A stretch of 64,000 nt of DNA from contig NC_087084.1 of assembly GCF_026151205.1 (NCBI RefSeq), forward strand, positions 720,312 to 784,311, read 5' to 3'. The position numbers and the translations under genes are program-made. The notes below the pieces were generated by a model that searched no databases, was not told where the DNA came from, and saw only the letters and a program-made list of their open reading frames with translations. The first letter of the stretch is position 1, and every line of letters starts with the position of its first letter. Positions 11,701 to 23,100 of this stretch are shown one piece after another. The DNA is from Bolinopsis microptera. Lineage: Eukaryota; Ctenophora; Tentaculata; Lobata; Bolinopsidae.

Positions 11701-14280
11701 CATGACGGGAGGGGGAGCAGGGTGGACTACTTGTTTAGTTGTGTCTGAAGAGTTGGTCAGGTAGTACAATCTTCTTAGTAGCACTATCAGGGCAGGGAAC
11801 TGTGGGGGAGCAAGTTATAGTTTCACTAACTATATATAATGTATATATATAATATACATAGTTAGTTATAGTAGTGTTACCTATAGTTACTATATATAAT
11901 ACAGGGTATACAGCAAGTTATAGTTTCACTAACTAAATTATATATATAATATTGTATATATATAATATAGTTACTATATATAGTTCCGGTTGTAAATACT
12001 AGTCATGTTTGTTATTAAGGGGGCCGGGGGGGGGGGGGGTCTTCTTAAGTTAATAAACCAGAGTAATCTACTTGCAGACCTGTTGATCGGAAATGTTGAG
12101 GTTAATATCGTCACACAGAACATGTACGAATATAGCGGAGGGAGAGAAGGAGTAGACGTTAGGGAAGGTGAACAGAGACCTGCAGTTTATGTGCGCTCTG
12201 TAAAGTACTGGCTCTTCGTACACTTCTATTCGACCTGCAAATAGCATACATATAAGATACTGTTATTGGTTACCTTAAATCTGAAATTAAATCTAATATA
12301 AGATACTGTTATTAGTTACTATAGTTACTGTTATTAGTTACCTGACTATGGTTACTATAGTTACTGTTATTAGTTACCTGACTATGGTTACTATAGTTAC
12401 TGTTATTAGTTACCTGACTATGGTTACTATAGTTACTGTTATTAGTTACCTGACTATGGTTACTATAGTTACTGTTATTAGTTACCTGACTATGGTTACT
12501 ATAGTTACTGTTATTAGTTACCTGACTATGGTTACTATAGTTACTGTTATTAGTTACCTGACTATGGTTACCATAGTTACTGTTATTAGTTACCTGACTA
12601 TGGTTACTATAGTTACTGTTATTAGTTACCTGACGCGCTGTTTCTATCCAGACAGATAGTGAGATCTACCAGCTCAATAACTCTTCTCAGAGTCAGTTCA
12701 GGAGACTGTACATCAGAGAAGGCCTGGCTCCACTCAGAGTTTACAGTGTACATACCTGGCGTGTTTTATCTATTTTTATACAATATGTGCATTTGTAACA
12801 ATACATTTTATAATATAATATTGTCATATCATCATGTCTTTACTGAATGTTATTTGTTTATGCCAGCGATTTCAACCATCTGCTTTTATATTTGTTCAAA
12901 CAAATATCAATTTTGTAAGATGAAAAATGTTAGATTATGAAAAAATGTGTCGGAAAACTCACAAGCTGATTTGATGTTGACTGATAGAACAATGTCATCT
13001 TCAATATATTTGAAAATCAGGTTGTTCACGTGAATTTCTACGTTGTTCAGTATCCGCTGCAAAGATAATCTTTCGTTAGCAAAATACAACTTACAGTAAA
13101 ACCATATTCACTGTTTTATTTTCCCCAAATTGTGCACTGAATTAAATACTACATCTCTGTTTATCTACAATTAATTGGTAATACAGTGACACAGCTAAAC
13201 AAGAGTTGTTACCTGAGTGAGAAGCTGCACATAGCTGGGTGCAACAGCTTGTTGTCCGCTAGCATCAGATATACCACTATCTGATTCCTTGTCTTCTTCA
13301 TCTTCTGCTGTACTTGCTGCTTCTAGTTGAGGATGTAATGAGGTTAATGTCTGAACAATTGACATCTTAATGACTCTTTTTATAAAATACATAGATTCTG
13401 TTTAGGTTTATTCAAAGTGTTCAATTTCAATCCAAACCCACATCAAGAAGTAACATTAACATTCAACACATAAGCAGGTAATTGTGCAGCTATAATCAAA
13501 CACCTCTTTTAGTTTCCTCTAGAGGTCTATAAGTCAAGGAACACTCCAAAGTGTTGAGCGTGATAACAACTGAATCAGACCCAAGACTAGTCCAGGGAAT
13601 GTGTATCTTTAGCTCGTGTATCCTACCGCTCAGAAATTTGACTGGGAATAGGAACTCCTGATGTGGCAAAGGAGTTGTTAAGTTGCTCGTAACAGTATTA
13701 TTATATCAGTTTTGTAGAAGCTTAGGGTTGTCTCAATAATATGCAAAAAAACTAGAGACGAGACTCAAGTTATTCTGCATTCATTCACATATAATTTTGA
13801 TAAGCTGAAGATAATTAATAGATCACAATTGGCAAAGAAAATATTAAGAAATTGTATAGCAGTATAATGCACATCCATCATCAACTTATAATTAAGATTG
13901 CAGAATTTAAGATGTTACATTCTGTCACCTGTTCTAAGACGTCAAGTTTGAGCTCCAGATTCTTTAACAACACATCTCCTCCCCAAAGAGACACACCCAG
14001 ATCATTTGGGGAGAGGTTCTGAAACACAAATCATGAGCTGACAAAAAATTATGGAGCAGAAATGTAGTTAAGGAACAAATAAGTTGGTTTTTTTTTCTGT
14101 GTTGACGAGGGATTAACTCATCCTAAAAATTCCTTGCACAAATACTCAATAAGTGAATTTGAACAGTCCTCTGGAAAGAAACAGTTGACGTATCCCTACA
14201 CATTTGGTAGATGTTTGCTAACCTTGATGTACTTGTCCACATAGGACATCAAGAGAGGAGTAATGTACTTCTCCAACATT
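8718..14280 (-). CDS. VPS13B: VPS13B (COH1-like) bridge lipid-transfer protein, N-terminal block, 15 exons
   Basis: VPS13 proteins are very long grooved rods that move phospholipids between membranes at contact sites; VPS13B acts at the Golgi and endosomes. Exons read on the minus strand: 14224-14280, 13929-14018, 13504-13657, 13213-13397, 12963-13056, 12630-12755, 12080-12234, 11685-11799, 11326-11482, 10653-10755, 10232-10330, 9974-10077, 9594-9648, 9228-9333, 8718-8848. The phases chain without a stop and give about 577 residues. The start MLEKYITPLLMSYVDKYIK, then SLWGGDVVLKNLELKLD (exon 2), is the chorein N-terminus. IEDDIVLSVNIKSA (exon 5) and GWIGWGWSM (exon 9) are VPS13B-type rather than VPS13A/C/D-type. 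The family is about 4,000 residues long, so this is a fragment; the continuation is the block at 48-60 kb. The ends of exons 4, 14 and 15 are the least certain. The last exon runs into the 52-bp satellite. Confidence 0.9.
8880..9022. repeat. Intronic AT-rich tandem repeat (about 26 bp, ~6 copies)
   Basis: Imperfect copies of GGTTATTCAATTAGGTAATT follow each other directly upstream (minus sense) of the acceptor of the VPS13B exon at 8718-8848. The repeat lies within the intron and does not include exon sequence. Confidence 0.8.
10091..10190. repeat. 46-bp direct duplication in a VPS13B intron
   Basis: GTTTTCTTTAATTAACTTAG followed by TTTTAATTAATTAATAAG occurs twice, at 10091 and 10137. It lies just upstream (minus sense) of the acceptor of the exon at 9974-10077. 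AT-rich, non-coding. Confidence 0.75.
10497..10617. repeat. Intronic short tandem repeat (ACTAACTCATTAAATA type)
   Basis: Irregular short repeats of CTAACTCATTAAATAACTAA and (ACTA)n lie between the exons at 10232-10330 and 10653-10755. Low complexity; nothing else seen. Confidence 0.7.
11010..11300. repeat. Dispersed interspersed repeat, copy 1
   Basis: The part AAAGCGAGACGATAT ... CCATTTTACTGACACCACGG ... CGCAAAAACCGTAAAA recurs at 51030-51130. The part AAATTTGGACCCCCAAGTGG recurs at 24280-24300. Shared words in unrelated introns indicate an old dispersed element. No coding capacity or terminal repeats were recognised. Confidence 0.6.
11486..11684. repeat. Tandem repeat filling the intron between VPS13B exons 8 and 9
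   Basis: About five diverged copies of a 40-45 bp unit (TTGTGTTTGACTACAGAACA, then CAAAATATATATCA) make up essentially the whole 200-bp intron between the donor at 11684 and the acceptor at 11483. Confidence 0.8.
12309..12634. repeat. 36-bp minisatellite carrying the splice donor of VPS13B exon 6 (about 9 copies)
   Basis: The unit GACTATGGTTACTATAGTTA + CTGTTATTAGTTACCT is repeated with almost no change. On the minus strand every unit contains GTCAG followed by GTAACT, the same exon-end plus donor seen at the real exon 6 boundary (12630). The periodic plus-strand open frame through it (12-residue period) is a by-product of the 36-bp unit and is not called as a gene. Confidence 0.93.
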
Positions 14281-17200
14281 TTGCATCCTAAATAATGGTT
14301 TTGTCAGTGGCGTTGTCAGGCTATATATTTCCAGTCCTATATATTACACCTTTAGTTTATATTATAGGACCTTTGCCTTATATACTGTTACCTTAACTTT
14401 GTTATCTCTCAGGATATATTGTTAACTACATGTACTTGTGCTAATCCTTTGAACACTCTTTTACTATACCCAGTGGAGTATCATTGCCTCGGAACACAGG
14501 CCGACAGCGTAATAAAGGGCCTCTATACTATACATAAATATAGTTAGATTCAGCAATACTCTTAGGTGCAGTGTGATACCCAAATTCTCAAAATTGACCT
14601 GTAATTTGTGATAATTTGGTCCAAGTCTAATGAAATTTGACATCTATGTGTGTTTTAAAAGGGGTGGGTACATTGAAAACTGAGACGAATGTTCTTCTCA
14701 TTCCATGTCAAGTTTAGTTTTGTTGCATTGCACATGTTGCAAAAATTGCAAATTGTAGTCCCTCTAGTCATGTTTTAGGGATACAATTTTTAAAATTATA
14801 TTGAAGTGTTTATTTTAAGGAAACACAATTACAGTTTTTGTTTATACTAATAGAAACTGATTGTCTTTGGTGCATTTACAGTAGTTTAGGAGTGAAATTA
14901 GTAGTCAAACAGTGGTGGTAAGAAAAGCCCTGCTTACTTCCAGTCAGTACGAATTTCGAAAAAGAAATCAGAGAAATTCATGGGATTGAAATAATTTGTT
15001 AAACAGCGGAGTGTTTAATCAGAGGGGAGCCATTTTACCGAATTATAGGTTTTTGTTATTTGGGGTATAAATATTTCCAGGGAATAAAATTTGTTCACAC
15101 CTTTTCAATTTATTTTCCTGTAACAAACAACATTAACCAAACAACCGTTCAAGCGATAATACAAAAAATGTGGTTTGTACCAGTAAAACCAGTTGGAAAA
15201 GGATAAAGCTTGTAAATGGAGTGCTATCATCTTTGGATAATATGGTTCATTCCCACATTGTTATTTTGGTTCTGAATTGTCTTTTCTCAAAAACTTGCCT
15301 TTTCTCTAATATTATTGAATTCATAAATATATGGAAATATTTTTTTGTAATTAAATTCTGTAATGGTTTTTTACAGGTTTCCTTTATATTAAATCATCAT
15401 CATCATCAAACAACTAAGAAAACTTATTTTCATAGAATCCGCGCTCCGTTTATATCATTGGAAAAGTAATTGGGCGTTAAAACACAAACATTGCATTTCC
15501 GGGGCACCAGAAAAAAGCCTAGCAAGGGCAATCATTAAGACACTTAAATAGGATTCATTAAAAGGAGGTCGTATCCTCAAGAAATCCGAAAGAGGACCGC
15601 AAGGAGGAAAATTAAAGACAACGTAGTTGTTGAGTTATCTCAAAATCTCCAGAAAAATCCCATTTCGGGCCGATCAAAAGTATGCAACTTTAACTTTGCG
15701 GATTCTTGTACTCTGATTGGCTGAATTGTGTTACGTGGTAGCTGCTTGAACATTGGAATGCGCCACGCGTTCAAATCATGCTTAATGTCGCGCGCGAGGT
15801 CGAGCCGTCTGTCTAAATTAAACCAATTCTAGTACCACCACCAGCCAGTAACTTTTCCTGGGACTCGTGCGCAGCGGGTCTACAACGCAGAACGTGTAAC
15901 AAATTATGTTTATTTAAACTTTTCTTTTGGCCATTATTGTTTATTAATTTTTCTTTTGAATTAATATTTTAAACGGGTGATACTCTTGTAGCGCGATGCG
16001 TTACTGTGCCGCGCCGCGCACTCAATGAGGCTTCTCACAGCGATCTGGCTAGATCACAGCGATCCGGCTAGATCGGCGAAATGCGCTACTGTGCTGCGCC
16101 GAGCTGCCATGAATTGACATCGTCAATTAAGTGATACTCGTAAAATAATTGTTTCATTAAGTATTACCGTCGACGAGTCCAACTCGGCGCGCGTTTTATT
16201 ACAGTAGGTTTCAAACCTACAAATATTTTTTTGAAATTTTTGATGTACATTTACTTTATTTACAATAGTTACTAAATCAAATTCATTTAAAAATTACTCG
16301 TATTGCGCGCGTGCGTTCATATTAATTTATTTGCTATATAATAAGTTGGATTTTTTGATCTTACAGCGCAGCCAAACCACAAACAAAATATAATTTTACA
16401 TTCTACATTGTAAATTTATAACCTACCAGGACGCGCGCCGAGTTTTTTGAAACAAATATTTTACGAATATCAGCCGTTAAATTGTACATCATACATATTT
16501 GAATTGTACGTTTATAAAATATTAAGTTGCTCCGTAAAACGCAATTGAGCAATTCATCAATATTTACAAAATCGTTGATATGCAAAGCTGCAAATTAAAA
16601 AAGTTGGGATCGTTAATCAAAACCTCTAAGCATTTTAATTTTTACTTTATAAACTTATACATTATATCAATTGGTTAGCAGTATATTTTGCGCTCTGCCG
16701 CAATCTTTTGAAAAGCATTATTATATACTATACGTTGACCATTGTTAATGGTCCGGCCCGGCGAGAAGAAAGCGGCGCGCGCTACTTCGAAGAAATTTAG
16801 ACGAGTAACATCCGTCAATTATATACGCTCCGTCCCAATTAAATAGCGCATTGCTGATTGACAAAGTCTTTTCAAGCAATTAAAACAAATTTAAGAAAAA
16901 CAACTTTCCACTGTCCAGGGTAGCATTTTTAAAGTAATTTTGTATTTATTTAATAAATGTGTGCGCTCCACCAAAAGCACACCCACTTTGATATGTATTA
17001 AGTATATTTATAACTTATTAATTTGTTCTGACAAGTTTTGGCAACTTTTATTCCTTTCTAAAACCCGTTTTCGGTTCAGCAAAATCCAGCTAACTGGAAA
17101 ATACATTAGTACCGGCAAAATCCGGTCTAGCAGATCAAACACCAGACTGGTCAGTTTCTACTTATGACCAGTTGCTCTGATCAGCCTCACACATCATGTT

Positions 17201-18597
17201 TTGGATACAGTCTTGTTTATTTGTTCACCGTGATACAGATCCAAGAAAGTGCGCTAACAAATACATTAAGTACAAATCTTACCATCATCATATGTTGACA
17301 TGCCGTATTTTGGATCTTCTTGGCCCTAAATACAGAATTGCAGTAGTGCCCTGCTTCACATGATGGCCAAAACGAAATTGCTTTAACTCACGTGATGCCT
17401 AAATAAGGTTATAACTTTCTGGTTCCTATCAGCAGTATAATTTATGATTTGATTTACATGAACTTTTGTTAAGAAATATGTAAAGTAATGCTTAAAACCT
17501 GACTTTGTGAACACATCCTGTAACTCAATCAAATCAAGGCTAAACCGATCTCTTCTAGATGCCCAAAGCAGGTTCGATAATGAGTGGCATAATGACAACT
17601 TTAACAGTTTTGGACCATGCTAGATTATTGATAAAAACGTGGAATTTATGTAAACAAATACTTAATTACTTAAATATTGCCGTTTCCGTACGGCGCTATA
17701 CGTAATATATGTTAAAAGCGCGCCGTAGCTACTCCCTACCTCAACATTTGCGCGGGTTTCTTAAGCGCGCACGTACGTTTATTCTTGGCCGTTAATCAGA
17801 CCCATGACATAACGCTATAGGTGGCAGTGACTGTAATTTTCTTCAACAATTACTGAATTATCCATCCATAAAGTGATTTACAAAATGACACCTAAACCTC
17901 GTGTTTCGGTGTTCACTTAAACGGTACTTGGCGGCTGAACTGTGGTGTCTGACGTTTGCAGCTAGATCGGACTCTGCATGATATTGTATTAGCAAATTTG
18001 TATAGTGTATAATTGTTTAGTGTTTATAATACTCTGCAACCTGGTAGCACGGCTGACACAAAAACAAAATGTTGGCCTGGCTTGTGCATAACCAAGTAAA
18101 TAACACGCACTCCGATAAAAGCCGTCTGGAGAAACTCCGCAAAATGTTCATTGTAGTCAACGGGCACAAAGAAGCACTACTAGCAATTGTGTCCTTTACC
18201 CTCCTACATAATTTGAACATTTTTGTGGCTAACTCATTGAACAACATCTGAATTAAAATGTGTCTAGTATTAAAAGATTCAGTAAGTAATTTTTCATGTA
18301 CGCTGTACACTGTAGTTAGTAAATCAAATCAAACTTTTTCGATCAGCCGCGCGCTGAACCAGTGTTGCACTAGGTAAAAATTGTGTATATTTTGTTCATT
18401 TTTTAGCGTAAATTAATTTATTAATTTATCACAAATTATTTTATTATAATATAACCACTTATGTAAATGGTTATTTTGACTTTAAATATTTGAACTAAAT
18501 ATGAATTGATTGTGGGTATAAAATAAAATTTGTTTTACTAAAATTTGTTTTACTAAAAATATCTTACAGCATGTGCTATGAACTGCACTGATTAGAA
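14281..18597. other. Intergenic region between VPS13B and the F-box gene; no gene recognised
   Basis: This 4.3-kb stretch separates two divergent transcription units and must hold their promoters. Open frames of 60-99 codons occur on both strands but have no recognisable domain and lie in AT-rich sequence. Two CpG-rich patches (about 15700-16200 and 17690-17800, with several GCGCGC words) stand out. There is a short direct repeat CACAGCGATC(T/C)GGCTAGATC at about 16036-16073, and an inverted pair AACTCGGCGCGCGT at about 16184 and 16431. It may contain an old unrecognised mobile element. Confidence 0.5.
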
Positions 18598-19239
18598 ATG
18601 GTTGAAACCTTGACTGAGCTTCCGTCAGAACTACTTTACAAAGTCTTGTCGTACCTGGATGTCAAGGACATTCTCCAAGTCTTTGCGTGTTGTTCAGACA
18701 TTTATGAACAATTTTCTACTGATATTCGGCTGTGGAGTTTCCTTTGTTTTCGTGATTATGGCATAAAGCCAGAGTTTGTAGAGCATTCAATGATATTTTA
18801 TCAAAGTTTGCTTTTTCCTAACAAGGTTATGATTGGCAACACATTTAGATGTGGTTCAATGATTGTTATAACAAACAAAATGTCGAAGGGGCTATCAGGA
18901 TTTTATCAAGTTTGGGGCCCAGATGAAGACAAAAAGCCTCTGTTTGAAATCACCATGAACTCCGAAGGGACTATCATTTCAACTTGTTGTCTAGATTCAG
19001 GTGATTTGGATACAATAAGTGAACAGGAATCAAATTTTCGCTGGGAAGAAAATCACTGTGACTCTCTGCATTACTGTTCTGTTGAAGTTCGCTTATCCCG
19101 GAAAGCCCCCAGCCGTCATCCTGAGTACGCAGAAAATCCCTACCATGTGCTACATTTCCTATGTGATAAAGGCTTGTTGTATAGATTTAAAGTCATGGGG
19201 GTTAAAGGAGCCTTTTCTGGAAACACACACAGCTTTTAA
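18598..19239 (+). CDS. F-box protein, single exon, 213 residues
   Basis: The N-terminus (residues about 5-50) is a clear F-box: LTELPSELLYKVLSYLDVKD, followed by ILQVFACCSDIYEQF and the closing Leu-Trp pair (RLWSFLCFRDYGI). F-box proteins use this segment to bind SKP1 and present substrates to SCF ubiquitin ligases. The remaining ~160 residues are acidic and Cys-containing (for example GFYQVWGPDEDKKPLFEITM); I do not recognise a WD, LRR, Kelch or other standard substrate-binding domain. The frame is uninterrupted from the first ATG to a TAA, with no splice sites needed, unlike its intron-rich neighbours. An ATTAAA is present about 150 bp after the stop. It could be an intronless paralogue or a retrocopy. 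Confidence 0.78.
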   Translation: MVETLTELPSELLYKVLSYLDVKDILQVFACCSDIYEQFSTDIRLWSFLCFRDYGIKPEFVEHSMIFYQSLLFPNKVMIGNTFRCGSMIVITNKMSKGLSGFYQVWGPDEDKKPLFEITMNSEGTIISTCCLDSGDLDTISEQESNFRWEENHCDSLHYCSVEVRLSRKAPSRHPEYAENPYHVLHFLCDKGLLYRFKVMGVKGAFSGNTHSF

Positions 19240-20151
19240 CAGTTGCTGATTTATAATTTAAAGTTTTCGTATAATAGTTTGTGATGGATTTTAATCTTGA
19301 CCATTTTGATTATTCACTTTTATGGATCTTGAAACAATAATTTATATTCATTTATTTATTTGATACACTGTTTTTACAGTGACCATATCATTAAAGTTTT
19401 ATATTCATTGCATGAAAGTACTATTTATTTTACGCATAAATTTACCCTCTCGTTTTGGTATAGTTTTTAAGAAAAGTTAATTTTTTGAGAAAAGAAGTAG
19501 TAAATATCTAATTATATGATAATAGATATATTATGTTTTTAATGCTGCACTTTATAGATTAAGTAGTTGGTTATTACTTTGTATTATTATATGGATACAG
19601 TTTACACACATTGCTCTACAGACAATGCACAAAAATTATCAAATCAATGTTTAGATAATTAGATACATAAAATGTAAAAATGTAAATATTCCATGTAAAT
19701 ATAATTATGTGTTGGTATTGGTTCAAATTTTGAAAAATGTTTTGCTGCTGTATCAATATGCTGTTTCAATTCTGAATTCTACCTATTTGATAACACAGTT
19801 TTACTCAATATAGAATATCTTTGCCTAAATTTACTTCTAATTGCTTCTGATTTTTAAAAGTTATGTTTTCAAATCACTAAATACTGCTAGAAAAATTTGA
19901 CAGTATTAGTAGAGAAGACAATCCATTTCTCTGTATTATGCCTCAATTTGTTTTAGTGATTGATAATGCTATGGATGTGAAAGAAATATCTATGATGACG
20001 AGGGTGTTTGGCATGTGCTGATCTTAACTTTTAGTGAGTTCATTGTTATAGCTACCTTAAAATAAGGCTGTGTTGAAAGAAAATTACAATCGACTTCTGT
20101 CAGCAGGTTACCCTAACTAACACGGAATGTTTTGTCAGGAGGTGTTGTCCC
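19240..20151. other. 3' flank of the F-box gene and 5' flank of VPS13; nothing else seen
   Basis: About 0.9 kb of AT-rich single-copy sequence. It presumably holds the F-box 3' UTR (ATTAAA near 19390) and the VPS13 promoter and leader. No open frame or repeat worth calling was seen. Confidence 0.5.
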
Positions 20152-23100
20152 ATGTTTGAGAGGGTTTTAGAGACTGTTTTAGAAAAAGTACTCGGAGAGT
20201 TTGTACAGGATATAAACAGCAAGGACCTTAAACTTGCTGTATGGAGCGGTCAGTTAATTTTGTAATTACTTTCAAACTTTGAAGAGAGTTTTTCAAATCT
20301 CATCATTTGTTTCTCTCTAATGTGACACTCTGAGTTTCCATATTTTCAAAGTCTAACATTTTTTATTTTCAGGGAATGTCGTCCTCAAGAACTTACGACT
20401 CAAAGCTGAGGCATTAGTGCGTACTGCGTAATTATAGTTAAATAATTATATGATCTGATAAGCAACCAGCATTATACAGGGTGGGCCAAAAGTCAGTGTG
20501 CAAACGTTGGGTCTTATACCTCCGCCGTGTTTTATATTTGAGAGCTGTTGCTTTGCAGATGGCATACTGTACTTACTGGTTCGAGGATTCCGTCGTCAAA
20601 ATTTGAAAATTCGAATATTTTAGACCACGCCCATTCAATATTAAAACACCTATATTGTTTTCTCTGAACATGCTGAACGCCTAATTTTTTCAGAGACGGT
20701 AGATTATCAAATGTTGCATATGATCCGAAAACATGAGGCAAAACGGATTAGAAATGACGAAGTTATCAAGCATTTTGTGTATCTCGTTAACAAAATTGAC
20801 TGGGTGATTATGTGACACCGTGACACGACACCTTAATTGGGCACCCTTAACAATTCCCATAATGTTTAACGGGGTAGTTAACGGGGGCACCTTATCACGT
20901 GATTAGGTAAACCAATCACCTGATCACACGTAATGAATAAACTCGTTATGCTTCATATCTCGGTCATCTGAGAAGCTACAGTTCTAATTCTTTCAGGACA
21001 AACGTAATTCGAATGGCCAAACACAATTCAATAACATTTAGCTTGATCCGACTATCCAAACTATCAAATAAATGTGAAAATGAACCTCCATTTGAAAAAA
21101 ATGAACGCGAATATTTTTCGAGTTGACAAATACCTCGAACCAGTGGTGGTACTAAGTCATACCAGAGGGAAGTATTTCAATTGAGCACTCAGTGACTGAG
21201 CTATTAAGGCCAACGTTTGCACACTGACTTTTGGCCCACCCTGTATTATGGCACAACATTATATTTATCTAGGAATATCTTAAATCTTCATACTGTTGCT
21301 GGTATTTTGTCACTATACTGCACTATTTACTATCTGATACTGACTATTATTACAGGCTAAATTTGGTATTTTGTCACTATACTGCACTATTTACTATCTG
21401 ATACTGACTATTATTACAGGCTAAGTTTGACCTGCCAGTGTTTGTGTATGCTGGACTGATAGGGTCTCTGGAACTACAGGTGCCATGGAAAGCACTGTGG
21501 ACTGCTCCTACCAAAGTGGTTGTTGAGGACCTTGTTTTATTAGTCGTTCCTAAAGAAGCTGCTCCTTACAAGTTAGTCCAAACCTTGTTCAATTAATTGT
21601 TAATATATTATATATAAGCAGTGAAACTATTATATTGTATGTGGAGTTTTTCAAGGATAAGGTTATAATAATAGCAGCTGAAAAGTTTGAAAACCATGGA
21701 AAAAAGCAAAAGCATCAAATTATTTTTGTATTATGCCATTTATGAATGTTCACTTTGTTCCAGTGAAGAGAAGGCGAAGAAGGAAGAGAGAGCAAGAAAG
21801 AAGGCAATGTTACAAGCAGTAGAGGAAGCTCAGACCCGCATGTCTGAAACACAGGGAAAGGGACAGAAACAGACCTGGGCTGAGAGCCTCATCACTGCTA
21901 TCATCAAGAATCTGGAGGTAAAGTCCTGCTATTTATTTAAACAATTAGTAGTGATAGCAGGGACTAGGGAGGTAAATTCCTGCTATTTATTTAAACAATT
22001 AGTAGTGATAGCAGGGAGGTGGTTTTTGGAAAAACGCGAATTCAGGGCCGTAAATATAAGCACTGGAGTTAATTTTTGAAACTTGCAAATTTCAGGTTTC
22101 AGCACTGTTTGATTCAGTTGCTGAACCTCTAACCTGTAACCACCCCTCCCAGCTAAATATAAAGAACATCCATATCCGGTACGAGGACCCGGACTCTGGT
22201 TACGCAGCTGGAGTTACACTGGATCACTTGTACGCGACTACTACTGATGAGATGTGGTCACCTGCTGTTATCAGTAATCAGACAATTCAGAGGATATTCA
22301 AGGTAACTCCTTATATGGGCATCACGTGTCTCTACATCTCCTTATATGGGCATCATGTGTCTCTACATCTTCTTGTATGGGCATTGGGCATACCGTGGTT
22401 TCGCTTCTTGTATCAGCTCATTTCTTTTTCTTTTCTGTGTTCTAAATACATTACCTCCCAGCTTGCGAAGATAGAGAACTTCTGTGTATACTGGAACAAC
22501 CCCAGTTTGGAGTTGTTCAACCTCCCTCAGCACAAAATAGAAGCAGAGTTGTTGAAACTCATCGTCACCAAGGCGACCCCAAACTCTCAACATAACTTCG
22601 GTTAGCATTAAAGGCACCATAACGTCATGATGCGTGGTCTGCAAGATTATTTCCTACTTTAATGTACAATAAGTACATACTTTGAGAGAATTCGTATCCC
22701 ATTTTATTTTATTGGATTAGGGTAAGGCACGTAATTTTGTCAGGGTACCTAATTTTGTCATTTTGCTCTGAAAAACTGCCTCGGCTCGGAATTTCAGCTT
22801 GAAAGAAAAGGTTTGTGTATAAAAAGAAAGCTTAGACTTTGCTGAAACTGCTCCTACAAAGTTTAAGTTTCTAGCTCTTTTGCATCTGTGTCAAAAATGA
22901 AGGCGAAACTGTTAACCCGAAAAATAAATAAGATCCTTAAAGTTTTCTTAAGGAATTTTCAAAATTTTGATTTATTGCTATTTCAAAAGTAATTGAGCTA
23001 GCTTCATGCCATTGCATATTTCAAATATCTTCTACAGCAGAAGTATACGTACAAATTTTCAAGTCTCTAGCGCAATTATTGTTCAAGTTACAGAGGGTGA

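Noticed and set aside
12348..12659. Plus-strand 103-codon protein with a 12-residue repeat
   Set aside because: Periodic read-through of a 36-bp minisatellite on the antisense strand of a VPS13B intron.
15170..18310. Small open frames in the VPS13B/F-box intergenic region, including 18017-18310 (minus) and 18069-18251 (plus)
   Set aside because: Short, mutually overlapping on opposite strands, no recognisable domain and no splice support; kept only as intergenic sequence.
20532..20890. Possible transposase fragment in the MITE
   Set aside because: No DDE motif or helix-turn-helix is recognisable, and the shorter relative at 57761 does not preserve the frame.
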